A stretch of 21,274 nt of DNA from CAIYPH01 sp043744375 (GCA_043744375.1 JAYTUU010000101.1:1-21274); one strand, 5' to 3'. Positions 1-7,555 are shown, numbered from the stretch's first letter. Notes: generated by a model not told the origin, from the letters alone. Numbers and translations are program-made.

Positions 1-1
1 G

Positions 2-38
2 GGGTTCCAAGGGCCACTGGCCCTTGGCCGCCGGAGGC
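2..38 (-). repeat. GC-rich hairpin repeat, copy 1
   Basis: A perfect 9-bp stem, CCAAGGGCC / GGCCCTTGG (7-15 and 19-27), encloses a 3-base loop. It is flanked by GGGTT on one side and GCCGCCGGAGGC on the other. The same unit occurs at 13478-13514 and 13627-13663. Copy 3 sits just after a stop codon, so the unit may act as a terminator. In this copy the strand matching copy 3 is the minus strand, and any gene it serves lies outside the window or has been lost. The rest of 1-123 shows no gene and no recognisable TPP riboswitch (no CTGAGA or ACCTGA-type core). Confidence 0.75.
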
Positions 39-100
39 GCGCTTGCCGTCGCTGCAAACGCACGCCCTTCCGTTGGCCAACCTACGAATCTCTGCTTAGC

Positions 101-136
101 TTGTTGGCAGGACGCCGCGGCCCCATAATGACGGGA
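101..136 (+). promoter_or_regulatory. Candidate sigma-70-type promoter of thiSG, possibly leaderless
   Basis: TTGTTG (101-106) and CATAAT (124-129) are separated by 17 bases. The -10 box matches TATAAT at 5 of 6 positions; the -35 box is weak (3 of 6). A start about seven bases beyond the -10 box would fall at 135-136, on the ATG of thiS, giving an mRNA with no leader. No clear Shine-Dalgarno sequence precedes that ATG, which fits. This is a prediction from spacing only. Confidence 0.4.
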
Positions 137-348
137 TGGACCAGACGGTGACGCTGACTGTGAACGGCGAGACTCGCGAATTCGCGGCACCGCTCAGCGT
201 GTCCGCGCTGCTGGCCGCGATCGGCCTGGATACGCGCAAGGTCGCGGTCGAGCGCAACGAGGAAATCCTGGCGCGCTCGGACTACGCTGCGACTCGGCTG
301 GTGGCGGGTGACCAGCTTGAGATCGTGCATTTCATCGGGGGAGGCTGA
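136..348 (+). CDS. thiS: Sulfur carrier protein ThiS
   Basis: This 70-residue ubiquitin-like protein is the sulfur carrier for the thiazole ring of thiamin. Its C-terminal glycine is adenylated (by ThiF or MoeB-type enzymes) and turned into a thiocarboxylate, which ThiG uses. The sequence shows the small beta-grasp pattern (VTLTVNGE near the N-terminus, GDQLEIVHFI near the C-terminus) and ends in GGG, containing the required terminal Gly-Gly. Family members are about 65-70 residues, so the ATG at 136 gives the normal length. It lies 2 bases before thiG, whose ribosome-binding site is inside the Gly codons of thiS, so the two are surely co-transcribed. No thiO, thiF or thiE is visible next to it here. 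Confidence 0.93.
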   Translation: MDQTVTLTVNGETREFAAPLSVSALLAAIGLDTRKVAVERNEEILARSDYAATRLVAGDQLEIVHFIGGG

Positions 349-350
349 GG

Positions 351-1142
351 ATGGACGGCGTGGCGGCTTCCGACGATTGCTGGACGGTAGCCGGGCGGAG
401 TTTCCGCTCGCGGCTGATCGTCGGCACGGGCAAATACAAGGACCTCGAAGAAACCGCGGCGGCGATTGCGGCGAGCGGCGCCGAGATCGTGACGGTGGCG
501 GTGCGGCGGGTGAACCTGTCCGACCCGAACGCGCCGATGCTGCAGGATTTCGTCGATCCCAAGGTCTACACCTATCTGCCGAACACCGCCGGCTGCCACA
601 CCGCGCGCGATGCGGTCCGCACGCTGCGGTTGGCGCGCGAGGCGGGGGGATGGAACCTGGTGAAGCTCGAAGTGCTCGGCCCGCCGCCGCATCTCTATCC
701 CGACATGATCGCCACGTTCGAGGCCGCCGAGGCGCTCATCAAGGACGGCTTCGAGGTGATGGTCTACTGCGCCGACGATCCGGTGGCGGCGAAGCGCCTG
801 GAGGAGATGGGCTGCGTCGCCATCATGCCGCTGGGCGCGCCGATCGGCTCGGGCCTGGGCATCCAGAACCCGGCGATGATTTCGATGCTGATCGCGCAGG
901 CCAGCGTGCCGCTCCTGGTCGATGCCGGCGTCGGCACCGCGTCGGACGCGGCGATCGGCATGGAACTGGGCTGCACGGCGGTGCTGCTGAACTCGGCGAT
1001 CGCCCATGCGAAAGACCCGATCCGGATGGCGCGGGCGATGAAGCTTGCGGTCGAGGCGGGGCGGCTATCCTATCTCGCCGGGCGCATGCCGCGCCGCATG
1101 GGCGCCGACCCATCGAGTCCGCTTTCTGGGTTAATTCGTTAA
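351..1142 (+). CDS. thiG: Thiazole synthase ThiG
   Basis: ThiG condenses 1-deoxy-D-xylulose 5-phosphate, dehydroglycine/glycine imine and the sulfur of ThiS thiocarboxylate into the thiamin thiazole phosphate. The 263-residue protein is a (beta/alpha)8 barrel of normal family length. The Schiff-base lysine lies in NLVKLEVLG (Lys105). Other signatures are FRSRLIVGTGKY near residue 20, LPNTAGCHTARDA near 76, and the phosphate-binding MPLGAPIGSGLG followed by VDAGVGTASDAA. The start at 351 follows a strong GGGGGAGG at 337-344 with a 6-base gap. It forms an operon with thiS upstream and perhaps with the cupin gene 27 bases downstream. Confidence 0.95.
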   Translation: MDGVAASDDCWTVAGRSFRSRLIVGTGKYKDLEETAAAIAASGAEIVTVAVRRVNLSDPNAPMLQDFVDPKVYTYLPNTAGCHTARDAVRTLRLAREAGGWNLVKLEVLGPPPHLYPDMIATFEAAEALIKDGFEVMVYCADDPVAAKRLEEMGCVAIMPLGAPIGSGLGIQNPAMISMLIAQASVPLLVDAGVGTASDAAIGMELGCTAVLLNSAIAHAKDPIRMARAMKLAVEAGRLSYLAGRMPRRMGADPSSPLSGLIR

Positions 1143-1169
1143 ATAAATCAATACCATAGGAGAAGCTCC

Positions 1170-1685
1170 ATGGGCCAAACTCTCGCACAATACGCAGCCA
1201 CCTGCCACGACATCATCAAGGCCGATGCCGGGCCGGCGGGCCTGGCAAAGGTCTGCGACGTGGTGAAGCAGATGCTCGGCGACGCCGCATTCATCGCCGA
1301 GCATCTGCGCGCCGACGGGCCGGAGCGGAAGATCCTGTATCAGGACCCGGAACTCGAATTCTGCATCCTCGCCCATTCCTACCACGGCGCGAAGAACGCC
1401 CCGCCGCACGACCACGGGCCGACCTGGGCGATCTATGGCCAGGCCGCGGGCAGCACGATCATGACGGATTGGGCGATGGTTGAGCCGGCGACCGCCGACA
1501 AGCCGGGCACGGTGCGCGCGGTGAAGGAGTATGTGCTGACGCCGGGCATGGCGTTCTTCTACAACCCCGGCGAGCTGCATTCACCCAAGCGCAACGACTC
1601 GACCCTGCTGATCCGCATGGAAGGCATCGACGTCTCGAAAATCCGCCGCCTCGCCTACAAGCCGATCGAGACCGCCCCGGCCTGA
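1170..1685 (+). CDS. Cupin-fold protein, thiol-dioxygenase-like
   Basis: This 171-residue protein appears to be a single-domain cupin with an Fe(II)-type site. The first cupin motif reads PPHDHGPTWAIYG, with His80 and His82 as metal ligands and no glutamate at the usual fourth position. The second motif, FFYNPGELHSPKR, carries His137. This three-His pattern recalls cysteine dioxygenase and related thiol dioxygenases, so oxidation of a small thiol is a reasonable guess; the substrate is not shown by the sequence. No signal peptide is visible, so it should be cytoplasmic. The start is supported by AGGAGA at 1158-1163. Its place 27 bases behind thiG suggests co-transcription and perhaps a link to sulfur metabolism. 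Another cupin function is possible. Confidence 0.7.
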   Translation: MGQTLAQYAATCHDIIKADAGPAGLAKVCDVVKQMLGDAAFIAEHLRADGPERKILYQDPELEFCILAHSYHGAKNAPPHDHGPTWAIYGQAAGSTIMTDWAMVEPATADKPGTVRAVKEYVLTPGMAFFYNPGELHSPKRNDSTLLIRMEGIDVSKIRRLAYKPIETAPA

Positions 1686-1730
1686 CCGCCCCGGTCTGAC
1701 CGGCCGGCCGCGGCCATCGCGCAGCGACGT

Positions 1731-3197
1731 TCAGTCCGCGGAGGCTTCGGGGAGCAGTTCGGCCAGCATCACCCGGCCGCCCCATTCGCGCACGAGGTCG
1801 GCGTTGCTCGCCTGATCGGCGCCCTTGATGAGCAGTTCCGGCCGCAGCGCGCGAACCAGTTCGTCCGGCTCATCGTCGCCATCGATCACCACGAGGTCGA
1901 CCGACGGCAGGCCGGCGAGGCGGGCAGCGCGGACGGCTTCTGACTGATGCGGGCGGGTCTCGCCCTTGGCGCGACGCACCACGGCGTCACCGGCGATGCC
2001 GACGATCAGGCGGTCGCAGGCGCCATGGGCCTGTTCGAGCAGATGGACATGGCCTGGCGCCAGCGGGTCGAAGCTTCCATTGGTGAAGCCGACGCGCCAG
2101 CCGCTACGGCGCCAGCGTTCGGCGAGCCGGGCAGCGACCTCGCGCGAGACGATCTTGCGCAGCGCGCCGGAGTGCGGAGAGATCGCCGCCAGCAGATCGC
2201 TCTCGCGAACCACGGCGGTGCCGATTTTCCCCACGACGACGCCGGCGGCGATATTGGCGATGCGCGCGGCCAGCCGCAGATCGAGGCCGGTGGCCAGCCC
2301 GGCGCCGAGCGTGGCCAGCGCGGTATCCCCCGTGCCGGAGATGTCGAACACCTCGGCCGCTTCGGTGGGAAAATGCACCGCCCCATCCCCATCCACCAGC
2401 GTCATGCCGTTCTCGCCGCGGGTAACCAGGATGGCGCCGAAGCCGTGTTTCACGCGCAGGATGGCGGCGGCCTCGGCGACCGCGGCGTCGCCATCGACGG
2501 ACAGCCCGGTGGCATGGCCGAGGTCGCGCGCGGCGGCGAGGATGACATCGGCCCCGGCATAACGGGAATAGTCGGCGCCATGCACGTCGGCAATCACGCG
2601 GCGGCCGATGGTCCGCGCGGTCGCGATCAACTGCGAAGGCGTATCGCCGGCAAGCACGCCCTTGCGATAATCGGACAGGATGGTGACCGACGTGGCCATC
2701 ATCGCGTCCCGCGCGATGCGGAGCAGGCGCTCGATCAGCTTGGGATGAACAGGCCGGCTGTCCTCGCGATCGGCCCGCATGATCTGGTGGCCCTGCAGCG
2801 GCCGGCCCTGGGCGACGAAGCGGGTCTTCATGGTGGTGACGCGGCTGCCTTGAACCAGCAGCCAGGGCTCGACACCGGCCTGCCCGCCGATCAGCCCGGT
2901 AAGATCGGACCCCGCCTGGTCATCGCCGACGATGGACACGAACGCGACGGCGGCCTTCAGCGCCCCGAGATTGCGCACCACATTGCCGGCCCCGCCGGGC
3001 ACCGCGAGTTCGCTCTGCACCTTCAGCACCGGCACCGGAGCCTCGGGGCTGATGCGATCGACGGTACCATAGATATAGCGGTCCAGCATGGCATCGCCGA
3101 TGACCAGCACCGACGCGCGGGCAAGTTTGCGCACGGCCGCAGCGAGGTCGCCGGGCGAAGGGGTAGCAGCAGGCACGGCCGCCGTTTCAGGGTCCAT
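1731..3197 (-). CDS. hldE: Bifunctional heptose 7-phosphate kinase / heptose 1-phosphate adenylyltransferase, C-terminal domain divergent
   Basis: HldE makes ADP-heptose for the lipopolysaccharide inner core. The N-terminal PfkB-type sugar kinase (about residues 25-345) has GGAGN at 68-72, an ISPEAPVPVL segment near 49 and the catalytic FDISGTGD (Asp291). The C-terminal nucleotidyltransferase domain (about 365-488) begins FTNGSFDPLAPGH. Family members have His-x-Gly-His here; this protein has Ala380-Pro-Gly-His383. It also stops at LLPEASAD, without the usual Ser-Thr-Thr-x-Ile-Ile tail. Other parts of the domain (DRLIVGIAGD, LLIKGAD) are kept. The kinase call is firm; adenylyltransferase activity is uncertain. 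The gene is read 48 bases behind the phosphatase gene on the same strand. Confidence 0.85.
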   Translation of the reverse strand: MDPETAAVPAATPSPGDLAAAVRKLARASVLVIGDAMLDRYIYGTVDRISPEAPVPVLKVQSELAVPGGAGNVVRNLGALKAAVAFVSIVGDDQAGSDLTGLIGGQAGVEPWLLVQGSRVTTMKTRFVAQGRPLQGHQIMRADREDSRPVHPKLIERLLRIARDAMMATSVTILSDYRKGVLAGDTPSQLIATARTIGRRVIADVHGADYSRYAGADVILAAARDLGHATGLSVDGDAAVAEAAAILRVKHGFGAILVTRGENGMTLVDGDGAVHFPTEAAEVFDISGTGDTALATLGAGLATGLDLRLAARIANIAAGVVVGKIGTAVVRESDLLAAISPHSGALRKIVSREVAARLAERWRRSGWRVGFTNGSFDPLAPGHVHLLEQAHGACDRLIVGIAGDAVVRRAKGETRPHQSEAVRAARLAGLPSVDLVVIDGDDEPDELVRALRPELLIKGADQASNADLVREWGGRVMLAELLPEASAD

Positions 3198-3245
3198 GGC
3201 GCCCCGTAGCGAAGCACGGGCATGCTGGCAAGGCTGCGCGTGACC

Positions 3246-3965
3246 CTAACTTTGCAGGAACCCGACGCGATCCGCCTCCAGCACGGCGCAGGTCAGCATG
3301 CCGCCGAGCACGGCACCGGTGTCGATGCCGATGCGGTGGGGACGGATGGTGGGTTCCGGTTCGGGCGTGTGGCCGTGCACCGCGACGGCGGGGAGGGTGC
3401 CATCGAAGGAGAGGAAGGGTTCGCGGATCCACAGCAGATCGTCACGCTTCTGCTGGTGCATGGGGATACCGGGGCGCAGGCCCGCATGCACGAAGGCGTA
3501 GCCGCCAACACGGCAGATCGGCACCAGACCGCGCAGCAGGCCAAGCTGGATGGGCGGGATGCCGGCCGCCCAGTCGGCCGGGCGGTCGCGCCAGGACAGG
3601 CCCCAGCTTGCCAGGGTTTCGCCACCGCCGTTCTGCAACCACATGGCCGCGTCGGCCCGCCTGCGATGGGCGAGGACGGTGAGCAGCATGTCCTCATGGT
3701 TGCCGATCAGGTTGAACACGGGCAGGCCGGGCGCCCCCGCGACCGGGCGGGTCAGCCGGTCGAGCACGCCAGCCGAGGCCGGGCCGCGGTCGATATAGTC
3801 GCCGAGATGGATCAGCACGGGGCTGGCAATCGGGCGGGCCACAAGATCGGCCACGATGTCGTCATGCAGGGCGGCCAGGCGGTCATCGCAGCCATGAACG
3901 TCGCCGATCGCGTAGACGCGCTGGCCGGGCGGGAGCGTGGCGGGTGCTAAGGTTTCGGTAAACAT
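3246..3965 (-). CDS. PP2A-like metallophosphoesterase (serine/threonine phosphatase family)
   Basis: This 239-residue protein has the full calcineurin-like metal-site series: GDVHG at 21-25, GDYIDRG at 55-61, GNHE at 88-91 and a late VHGHTPEPEP with the metal-binding His. Such bacterial PPP-family enzymes (PrpA and ApaH relatives) use two metal ions to remove phosphate from proteins or nucleotides; the target cannot be read from sequence. I chose the ATG at 3965, since the 26 residues available upstream (to 4043) do not resemble the family and would run into the opposite gene's control region. It is followed by hldE with a 48-base gap, so both are probably co-transcribed. It diverges from the GGDEF-EAL-like pair. 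Confidence 0.85.
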   Translation of the reverse strand: MFTETLAPATLPPGQRVYAIGDVHGCDDRLAALHDDIVADLVARPIASPVLIHLGDYIDRGPASAGVLDRLTRPVAGAPGLPVFNLIGNHEDMLLTVLAHRRRADAAMWLQNGGGETLASWGLSWRDRPADWAAGIPPIQLGLLRGLVPICRVGGYAFVHAGLRPGIPMHQQKRDDLLWIREPFLSFDGTLPAVAVHGHTPEPEPTIRPHRIGIDTGAVLGGMLTCAVLEADRVGFLQS

Positions 3966-4014
3966 CTGCGGGCACACTATCGCGTGGGATTGCGGAATTC
4001 GAGGCCCGCCGCGC

Positions 4015-4072
4015 AAGGAAAGGCAGGATGATGGACGGGGCACCGGAAAATCCGGCGGCTTGCTGGCGATGA
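4015..4072 (+). other. Possible leader peptide with strong ribosome-binding site, stop-start coupled to the next gene
   Basis: AAGGAAAGG at 4015-4023 is the best ribosome-binding site upstream of the GGDEF-EAL pair. It serves ATGATG at 4028, which is out of frame with the large gene. That short frame encodes 14 residues (MMDGAPENPAACWR) and ends in a TGA at 4070-4072, overlapping the ATG at 4069. Either it is a real leader peptide that couples translation, or the large gene once started at 4028 and carries a frameshift. Both are inferences. Confidence 0.4.
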
Positions 4073-5532
4073 CCCCAGCGCAGGGGGGTGCCGGGACATC
4101 TTGGCAGACGGCCGCCGGGACATCGTGGCAGGCGGCCGCCGGGTCATCGTGGCAGGCGGCCGCCGGCCCGGCGCAGCGCGGGGAGTTCCTGAACGAGCAT
4201 GCCGCGGGCGAGCGCCAATTGCTCGACGCGGCCCGGCGAACGACCGCGCCGGGATGGGCGGCGCTGGTGCTCCATGTCGCGGACTTCCCGCCGCCTGGCG
4301 CGCGGCCGCATCACCGCCGGGTGGCGCGGGCCATTCTCGATGACACCGTGCAGCGCCATGGCGGGCAGGTGTTCAGCCTGCGTAACGGCGATCTCGTGAT
4401 GCTCGGCCCCAGCCTGGCCGTGCGCGCGCCGGCCGCGCTGCGCTCACCGCCGCTGCAATCGGAGACCCTGCCGCAATTGCTGCTGCGGCTGTTGCAGGCC
4501 GATGTGCTTGACCCCGCCCGACTGGTTTCGACCTGGATGTTGCCCGAGGCGCGGGACCGGTTGCTGGCCTATGCCACCGAAAGATTGGCCGATGGCGGGC
4601 TCTCCGCCGTCGAAAAGGCGAGTTCCGAGCGCGCGGCCGGCGGTCCGGGCCTGGAACGCGAACAGGCAGTCGGTGAGCCACCGCCGTTGCCCGATCTGCT
4701 GCACCGGCAGACGGCGGTGCTACTGGGTGGGAGCAACGGGGCACGGTTGCTGCCGCTGTTCCGCGAGATCGGATTTGCCGACGCGGCATTGCAGGCGCAG
4801 GCCGGCGGAGAGTCGCTGGAGGCGGACCCGTTTCTCTTGCGCCACCTCGCCATGCGGCTGGGGGTTCAAGTGCTGATGGCGCTGCCCACGGAGTTCGGGC
4901 GCCACGGCGCGCTCGATGCGGCTTCGGGGCCGCGATTGCACGTCAATCTGCCCCCCACGGGCATTCTGAGTGACGGTTTTGCGCAGTTTTCCGCGCTCTG
5001 CCGTGCCGGAGGCGTCGCGCTCGGCGTCGAAGTGTCGCTGGTGGAAGCGGCGGCCGATCCGGTCGGGATGGCCGCGGCGCGGGCACTGCTGGATGACCGC
5101 AACGTCGCCTTCGTGCTCGACGAGGTGTCCCATTTGGCCATGCAGCTGACCAATCCGGCGGCGCTGGAGGCGGATCTGGTGAAGCTCGACTGGGCGAACC
5201 GCCTGCCGGACCTGCCGATGGCCGAGCAGCATCGCGTGGATGCGGCGCTCGGCAGGATTGGCGTGGAGCGCGTGGTGCTCGCCGGCGCGGATGGCGAGGC
5301 GGCACTGCGCTGGGGTTTGCGGCGCGGGATACGGCGGTTCCAGGGCCGCCACGTCGACGCGATGCTGGGCGCAAGCCGGATCAGCGCCTGCGCGTCGGGC
5401 GGCGGCTGCTCTCTGCGGCAATGCATCGAACGGGCCAGCGCGGTGGCGCCGGCCGGGCGCCTCGGTTGCCGCAACCTGGCACTGCTTGACGCGGCGGCGC
5501 CGGCCGAAACGCGTGCGGTCAGTGCCGCATGA
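4069..5532 (+). CDS. Degenerate GGDEF-EAL-like protein, first of a coupled pair
   Basis: This 487-residue protein looks like a c-di-GMP signalling protein that has lost its active-site motifs. Residues 1-33 hold three 8-residue repeats (GTSWQTAA, GTSWQAAA, GSSWQAAA). Residues 60-115 recall a worn GGDEF domain, with RNGDLVML where GGDEF would be. Residues about 205-430 follow an EAL layout: HVNLPPTGIL at 291-300, LGVEVSLVEA, VLDEVSH in place of DDFG, LVKLDW resembling KID, AGADGE in place of EGVE, and RRFQGRHVD at the end. No EAL triplet is present. A Cys-rich tail (Cys441, 447, 452, 467) is unexplained. The ATG at 4069 is the only plausible in-frame start past the divergent gene. It ends in ATGA shared with the next gene. 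Confidence 0.65.
   Translation: MTPAQGGAGTSWQTAAGTSWQAAAGSSWQAAAGPAQRGEFLNEHAAGERQLLDAARRTTAPGWAALVLHVADFPPPGARPHHRRVARAILDDTVQRHGGQVFSLRNGDLVMLGPSLAVRAPAALRSPPLQSETLPQLLLRLLQADVLDPARLVSTWMLPEARDRLLAYATERLADGGLSAVEKASSERAAGGPGLEREQAVGEPPPLPDLLHRQTAVLLGGSNGARLLPLFREIGFADAALQAQAGGESLEADPFLLRHLAMRLGVQVLMALPTEFGRHGALDAASGPRLHVNLPPTGILSDGFAQFSALCRAGGVALGVEVSLVEAAADPVGMAAARALLDDRNVAFVLDEVSHLAMQLTNPAALEADLVKLDWANRLPDLPMAEQHRVDAALGRIGVERVVLAGADGEAALRWGLRRGIRRFQGRHVDAMLGASRISACASGGGCSLRQCIERASAVAPAGRLGCRNLALLDAAAPAETRAVSAA
4093..4164 (+). repeat. Three in-frame 24-bp tandem repeats
   Basis: Three consecutive 24-base units encode GTSWQTAA, GTSWQAAA and GSSWQAAA near the N-terminus of the first GGDEF-EAL-like protein. 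Units 2 and 3 are almost identical. A 24-base unit keeps the frame, so copy number could change without breaking the gene. Confidence 0.85.
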
Positions 5533-6710
5533 GTATGGCCCTGTCGCGGCGGGAGGCCTCCGAGACCACCCCGGGGAGCGGTGGTCCAGGCAGCGGCCAT
5601 CCGGCGGAGGCGCATCGGCTCGCCTCCCTGGTGCGCGAGTGCAGCATCAGCGGGATTTCCCGCCATGTCCTGGCGCTGCGCCTGTCGGAACTGCCGGAGG
5701 GACGCAGCCGCCCGCATCATCTGCAATTGGCCCGCGATGCGCTGATGCCGCTGACAGGGGCGGTGCGCGCCCAGGTCTACGACCTGCCGAACAACGATGT
5801 CGTCGTCGTGTGGCGGGGCGAGTCGCCGGCGTTGCGCGCCAGCATGGACGCGCTCGGCCTGCTGTTTTCCGACGATCCGGCCTTCGGGGTCGACCCGATG
5901 GCGCTGGCGATCCTGCTGACGCTGCCCGATGATGCCGAACTGGTGTTGCAGATCGTCGATGAAAGTCTGCGCCCACGGCTGCCACCGCCACCACCGCGCG
6001 GACCGGGGGTGCCACTCGACCCACCGACATTGCGGGCGCTGGAACGGGCCATCGCCCAGGCGGATATGAGCCGGTTCGCACGGCGGGAACCGGTGTGCCG
6101 GGTGGGCGCGGAGGGGTTCCGCCTCGCCTGGGAACGGCGGTTCCTGTCGGATGCCGAGCTGTTCGAGACCATCCTGCCCGATCGCGCCCCGCGCGCCGAC
6201 CCCTGGCTGTTCCGCCGGCTCACCCGCACGCTGGACCGCCGGATGCTGTCGCTGCTGTCGGCGGCGGAGGAATTGCGCGGCGTGCCCGCGTTCAGCGTGG
6301 ACCTGAACGTCGCCAGTCTGCTGGGACCGGAGTTCCTGCGCTTCGACGCCAATCTGCCATCGGCCCTGCGCGGCCACGTGGTGATCAATCTGCGGCCCGA
6401 GGACATCCTCATGGACCTGCCAACGTTCTGTTTTGCCAGGGATTTCGTGCGCACAAGGGGCTACCGGCTGCTGCTGCATGACATCACCGGCGCCCAGCTT
6501 GGGCTGCTGCCCCCGGGGCCGCTGGGGTTCGATCTCGTGCAACTACGCTACGAGGCGATGCTGGCCGGGTTGCCCGATGCGGTGCTGGGCGAGCCGGAAT
6601 TGATCGTGCTCGGCGGCGCCGACACCACGGCGGCCATCAACTGGGGCCGGGCGCGCGGGGTCGGGTATTTCCAGGGGCGGATGGCCAATCCGGCCAGCCG
6701 GACGCGGTAG
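5529..6710 (+). CDS. Degenerate GGDEF-EAL-like protein, second of a coupled pair
   Basis: This 393-residue protein is a paralogue of the preceding one. Both have an RPHH...AR...L segment followed by a worn GGDEF position (here LPNNDVVVVW, 86-95). Both have a central ADPWLFRRL / ADPFLLRHL block, and both end their EAL-like part with FQGR (here GYFQGRMANP, 379-388). The c-di-GMP phosphodiesterase residues are missing: no EAL triplet, NLRPED in place of the glutamate strand, HDITG in place of DDFG, VQLRYE in place of KID and GGADT in place of EGVE. A proline-rich linker (151-165) separates the halves. Its ATG overlaps the previous stop (ATGA), so the two are translationally coupled and may form a complex. 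A ligand-sensing or partner-binding role is inferred. Confidence 0.65.
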   Translation: MSMALSRREASETTPGSGGPGSGHPAEAHRLASLVRECSISGISRHVLALRLSELPEGRSRPHHLQLARDALMPLTGAVRAQVYDLPNNDVVVVWRGESPALRASMDALGLLFSDDPAFGVDPMALAILLTLPDDAELVLQIVDESLRPRLPPPPPRGPGVPLDPPTLRALERAIAQADMSRFARREPVCRVGAEGFRLAWERRFLSDAELFETILPDRAPRADPWLFRRLTRTLDRRMLSLLSAAEELRGVPAFSVDLNVASLLGPEFLRFDANLPSALRGHVVINLRPEDILMDLPTFCFARDFVRTRGYRLLLHDITGAQLGLLPPGPLGFDLVQLRYEAMLAGLPDAVLGEPELIVLGGADTTAAINWGRARGVGYFQGRMANPASRTR

Positions 6711-6805
6711 CACGCCATGGGCGCAATGGACGCCTGAGACCCCGCACCCTATACGGAACCGCCTTGGCGCGGTGTGCGCGGAGGCGAAAGGAAGCGGCGG
6801 CGCGG

Positions 6806-7555
6806 ATGGCGGGGGATGTGATCACGGTGCGCGCGCTGACCAAGCGCTATGGCACGACCCTGGCGGTCGATGACGTCGATTTCAGCGTCGCCGCCGGCTC
6901 CACCATGGGCCTGCTGGGCGGCAACGGCGCCGGCAAGACGACCACCATCGCAATGCTGCTGGGCCTGCTGATCCCAACATCCGGCACGATCACCGTGCTG
7001 GGACACGACATGGCGACCGACCGGTTCGCGGCACTGGCGCGGATGAATTTCTCCTCGCCCTATGTCGCCCTGCCGCACCGTCTGTCGGTGGCTGAGAATT
7101 TCCGCGTCTATGGCCATCTCTATAACGTCCGCCATGTCGAGCGGCGGATTGCCGAACTGGCGGACCAGCTCGATCTGCACGACTTGCTGGACCGCCCGGC
7201 CGGCGACCTATCGGCGGGGCAGAAAACGCGCGTCGCTTTGGCCAAGGCCTTGATCAACCGTCCCGACGTGCTGCTCCTCGACGAACCGACCGCGAGCCTC
7301 GACCCGGACACCGGCGATCTCGTGCGCACCTGGCTGGAACGCTACCGGGCCGAAAGCGGCTGCACGATCCTGCTGGCCAGCCACAACATGGCCGAGGTGG
7401 AGCGCCTCTGCGATCAGGTGCTGATGATGAAGCGCGGCCGGATCGTCGATCGCGGTAGCCCGGCGGAGTTGCTTGCGCGCTACGGGCGCGACGACCTCGA
7501 AGCGGTGTTCCTCGACATCGCCCGCGGCCGCGGCCATGCCGAGGTGGCCGCATGA
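6806..7555 (+). CDS. ABC transporter ATP-binding protein (ABC-2 type exporter)
   Basis: This 249-residue ATPase powers an ABC-2-type exporter together with the next gene. Visible motifs are Walker A GGNGAGKTT (38-46), signature LSAGQ (135-139), Walker B VLLLDE (155-160) with the D-loop SLD, and the switch His193 in ASHNMAE. The expected Q-loop glutamine is not evident: the region reads NFSSPYVALPHRLSV, which may be normal for this subgroup. The substrate is not deducible. I took the ATG at 6806, behind AAAGGAAG; the upstream TTG at 6764 adds a basic stretch unlike the family. Its stop overlaps the permease start (ATGA). Confidence 0.88.
   Translation: MAGDVITVRALTKRYGTTLAVDDVDFSVAAGSTMGLLGGNGAGKTTTIAMLLGLLIPTSGTITVLGHDMATDRFAALARMNFSSPYVALPHRLSVAENFRVYGHLYNVRHVERRIAELADQLDLHDLLDRPAGDLSAGQKTRVALAKALINRPDVLLLDEPTASLDPDTGDLVRTWLERYRAESGCTILLASHNMAEVERLCDQVLMMKRGRIVDRGSPAELLARYGRDDLEAVFLDIARGRGHAEVAA

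Noticed and set aside
1..135. TPP riboswitch upstream of thiS
   Set aside because: No CTGAGA/ACCTGA core or matching helices could be found; the only structure is the GC hairpin repeat at the window start.
1947..3209. 420-codon plus-strand frame opposite hldE
   Set aside because: It is antisense to a well-conserved gene and has His/Arg/Gly-rich composition without domains.
4093..4164. CRISPR-like or intergenic repeat array
   Set aside because: The units are directly adjacent with no spacers and stay in frame with the gene.
4866..6542. 558-codon minus-strand frame across both GGDEF-EAL-like genes
   Set aside because: It has Gln/Arg/His-rich shadow composition, while the plus-strand frames show paralogy, coupling and EAL-like order.
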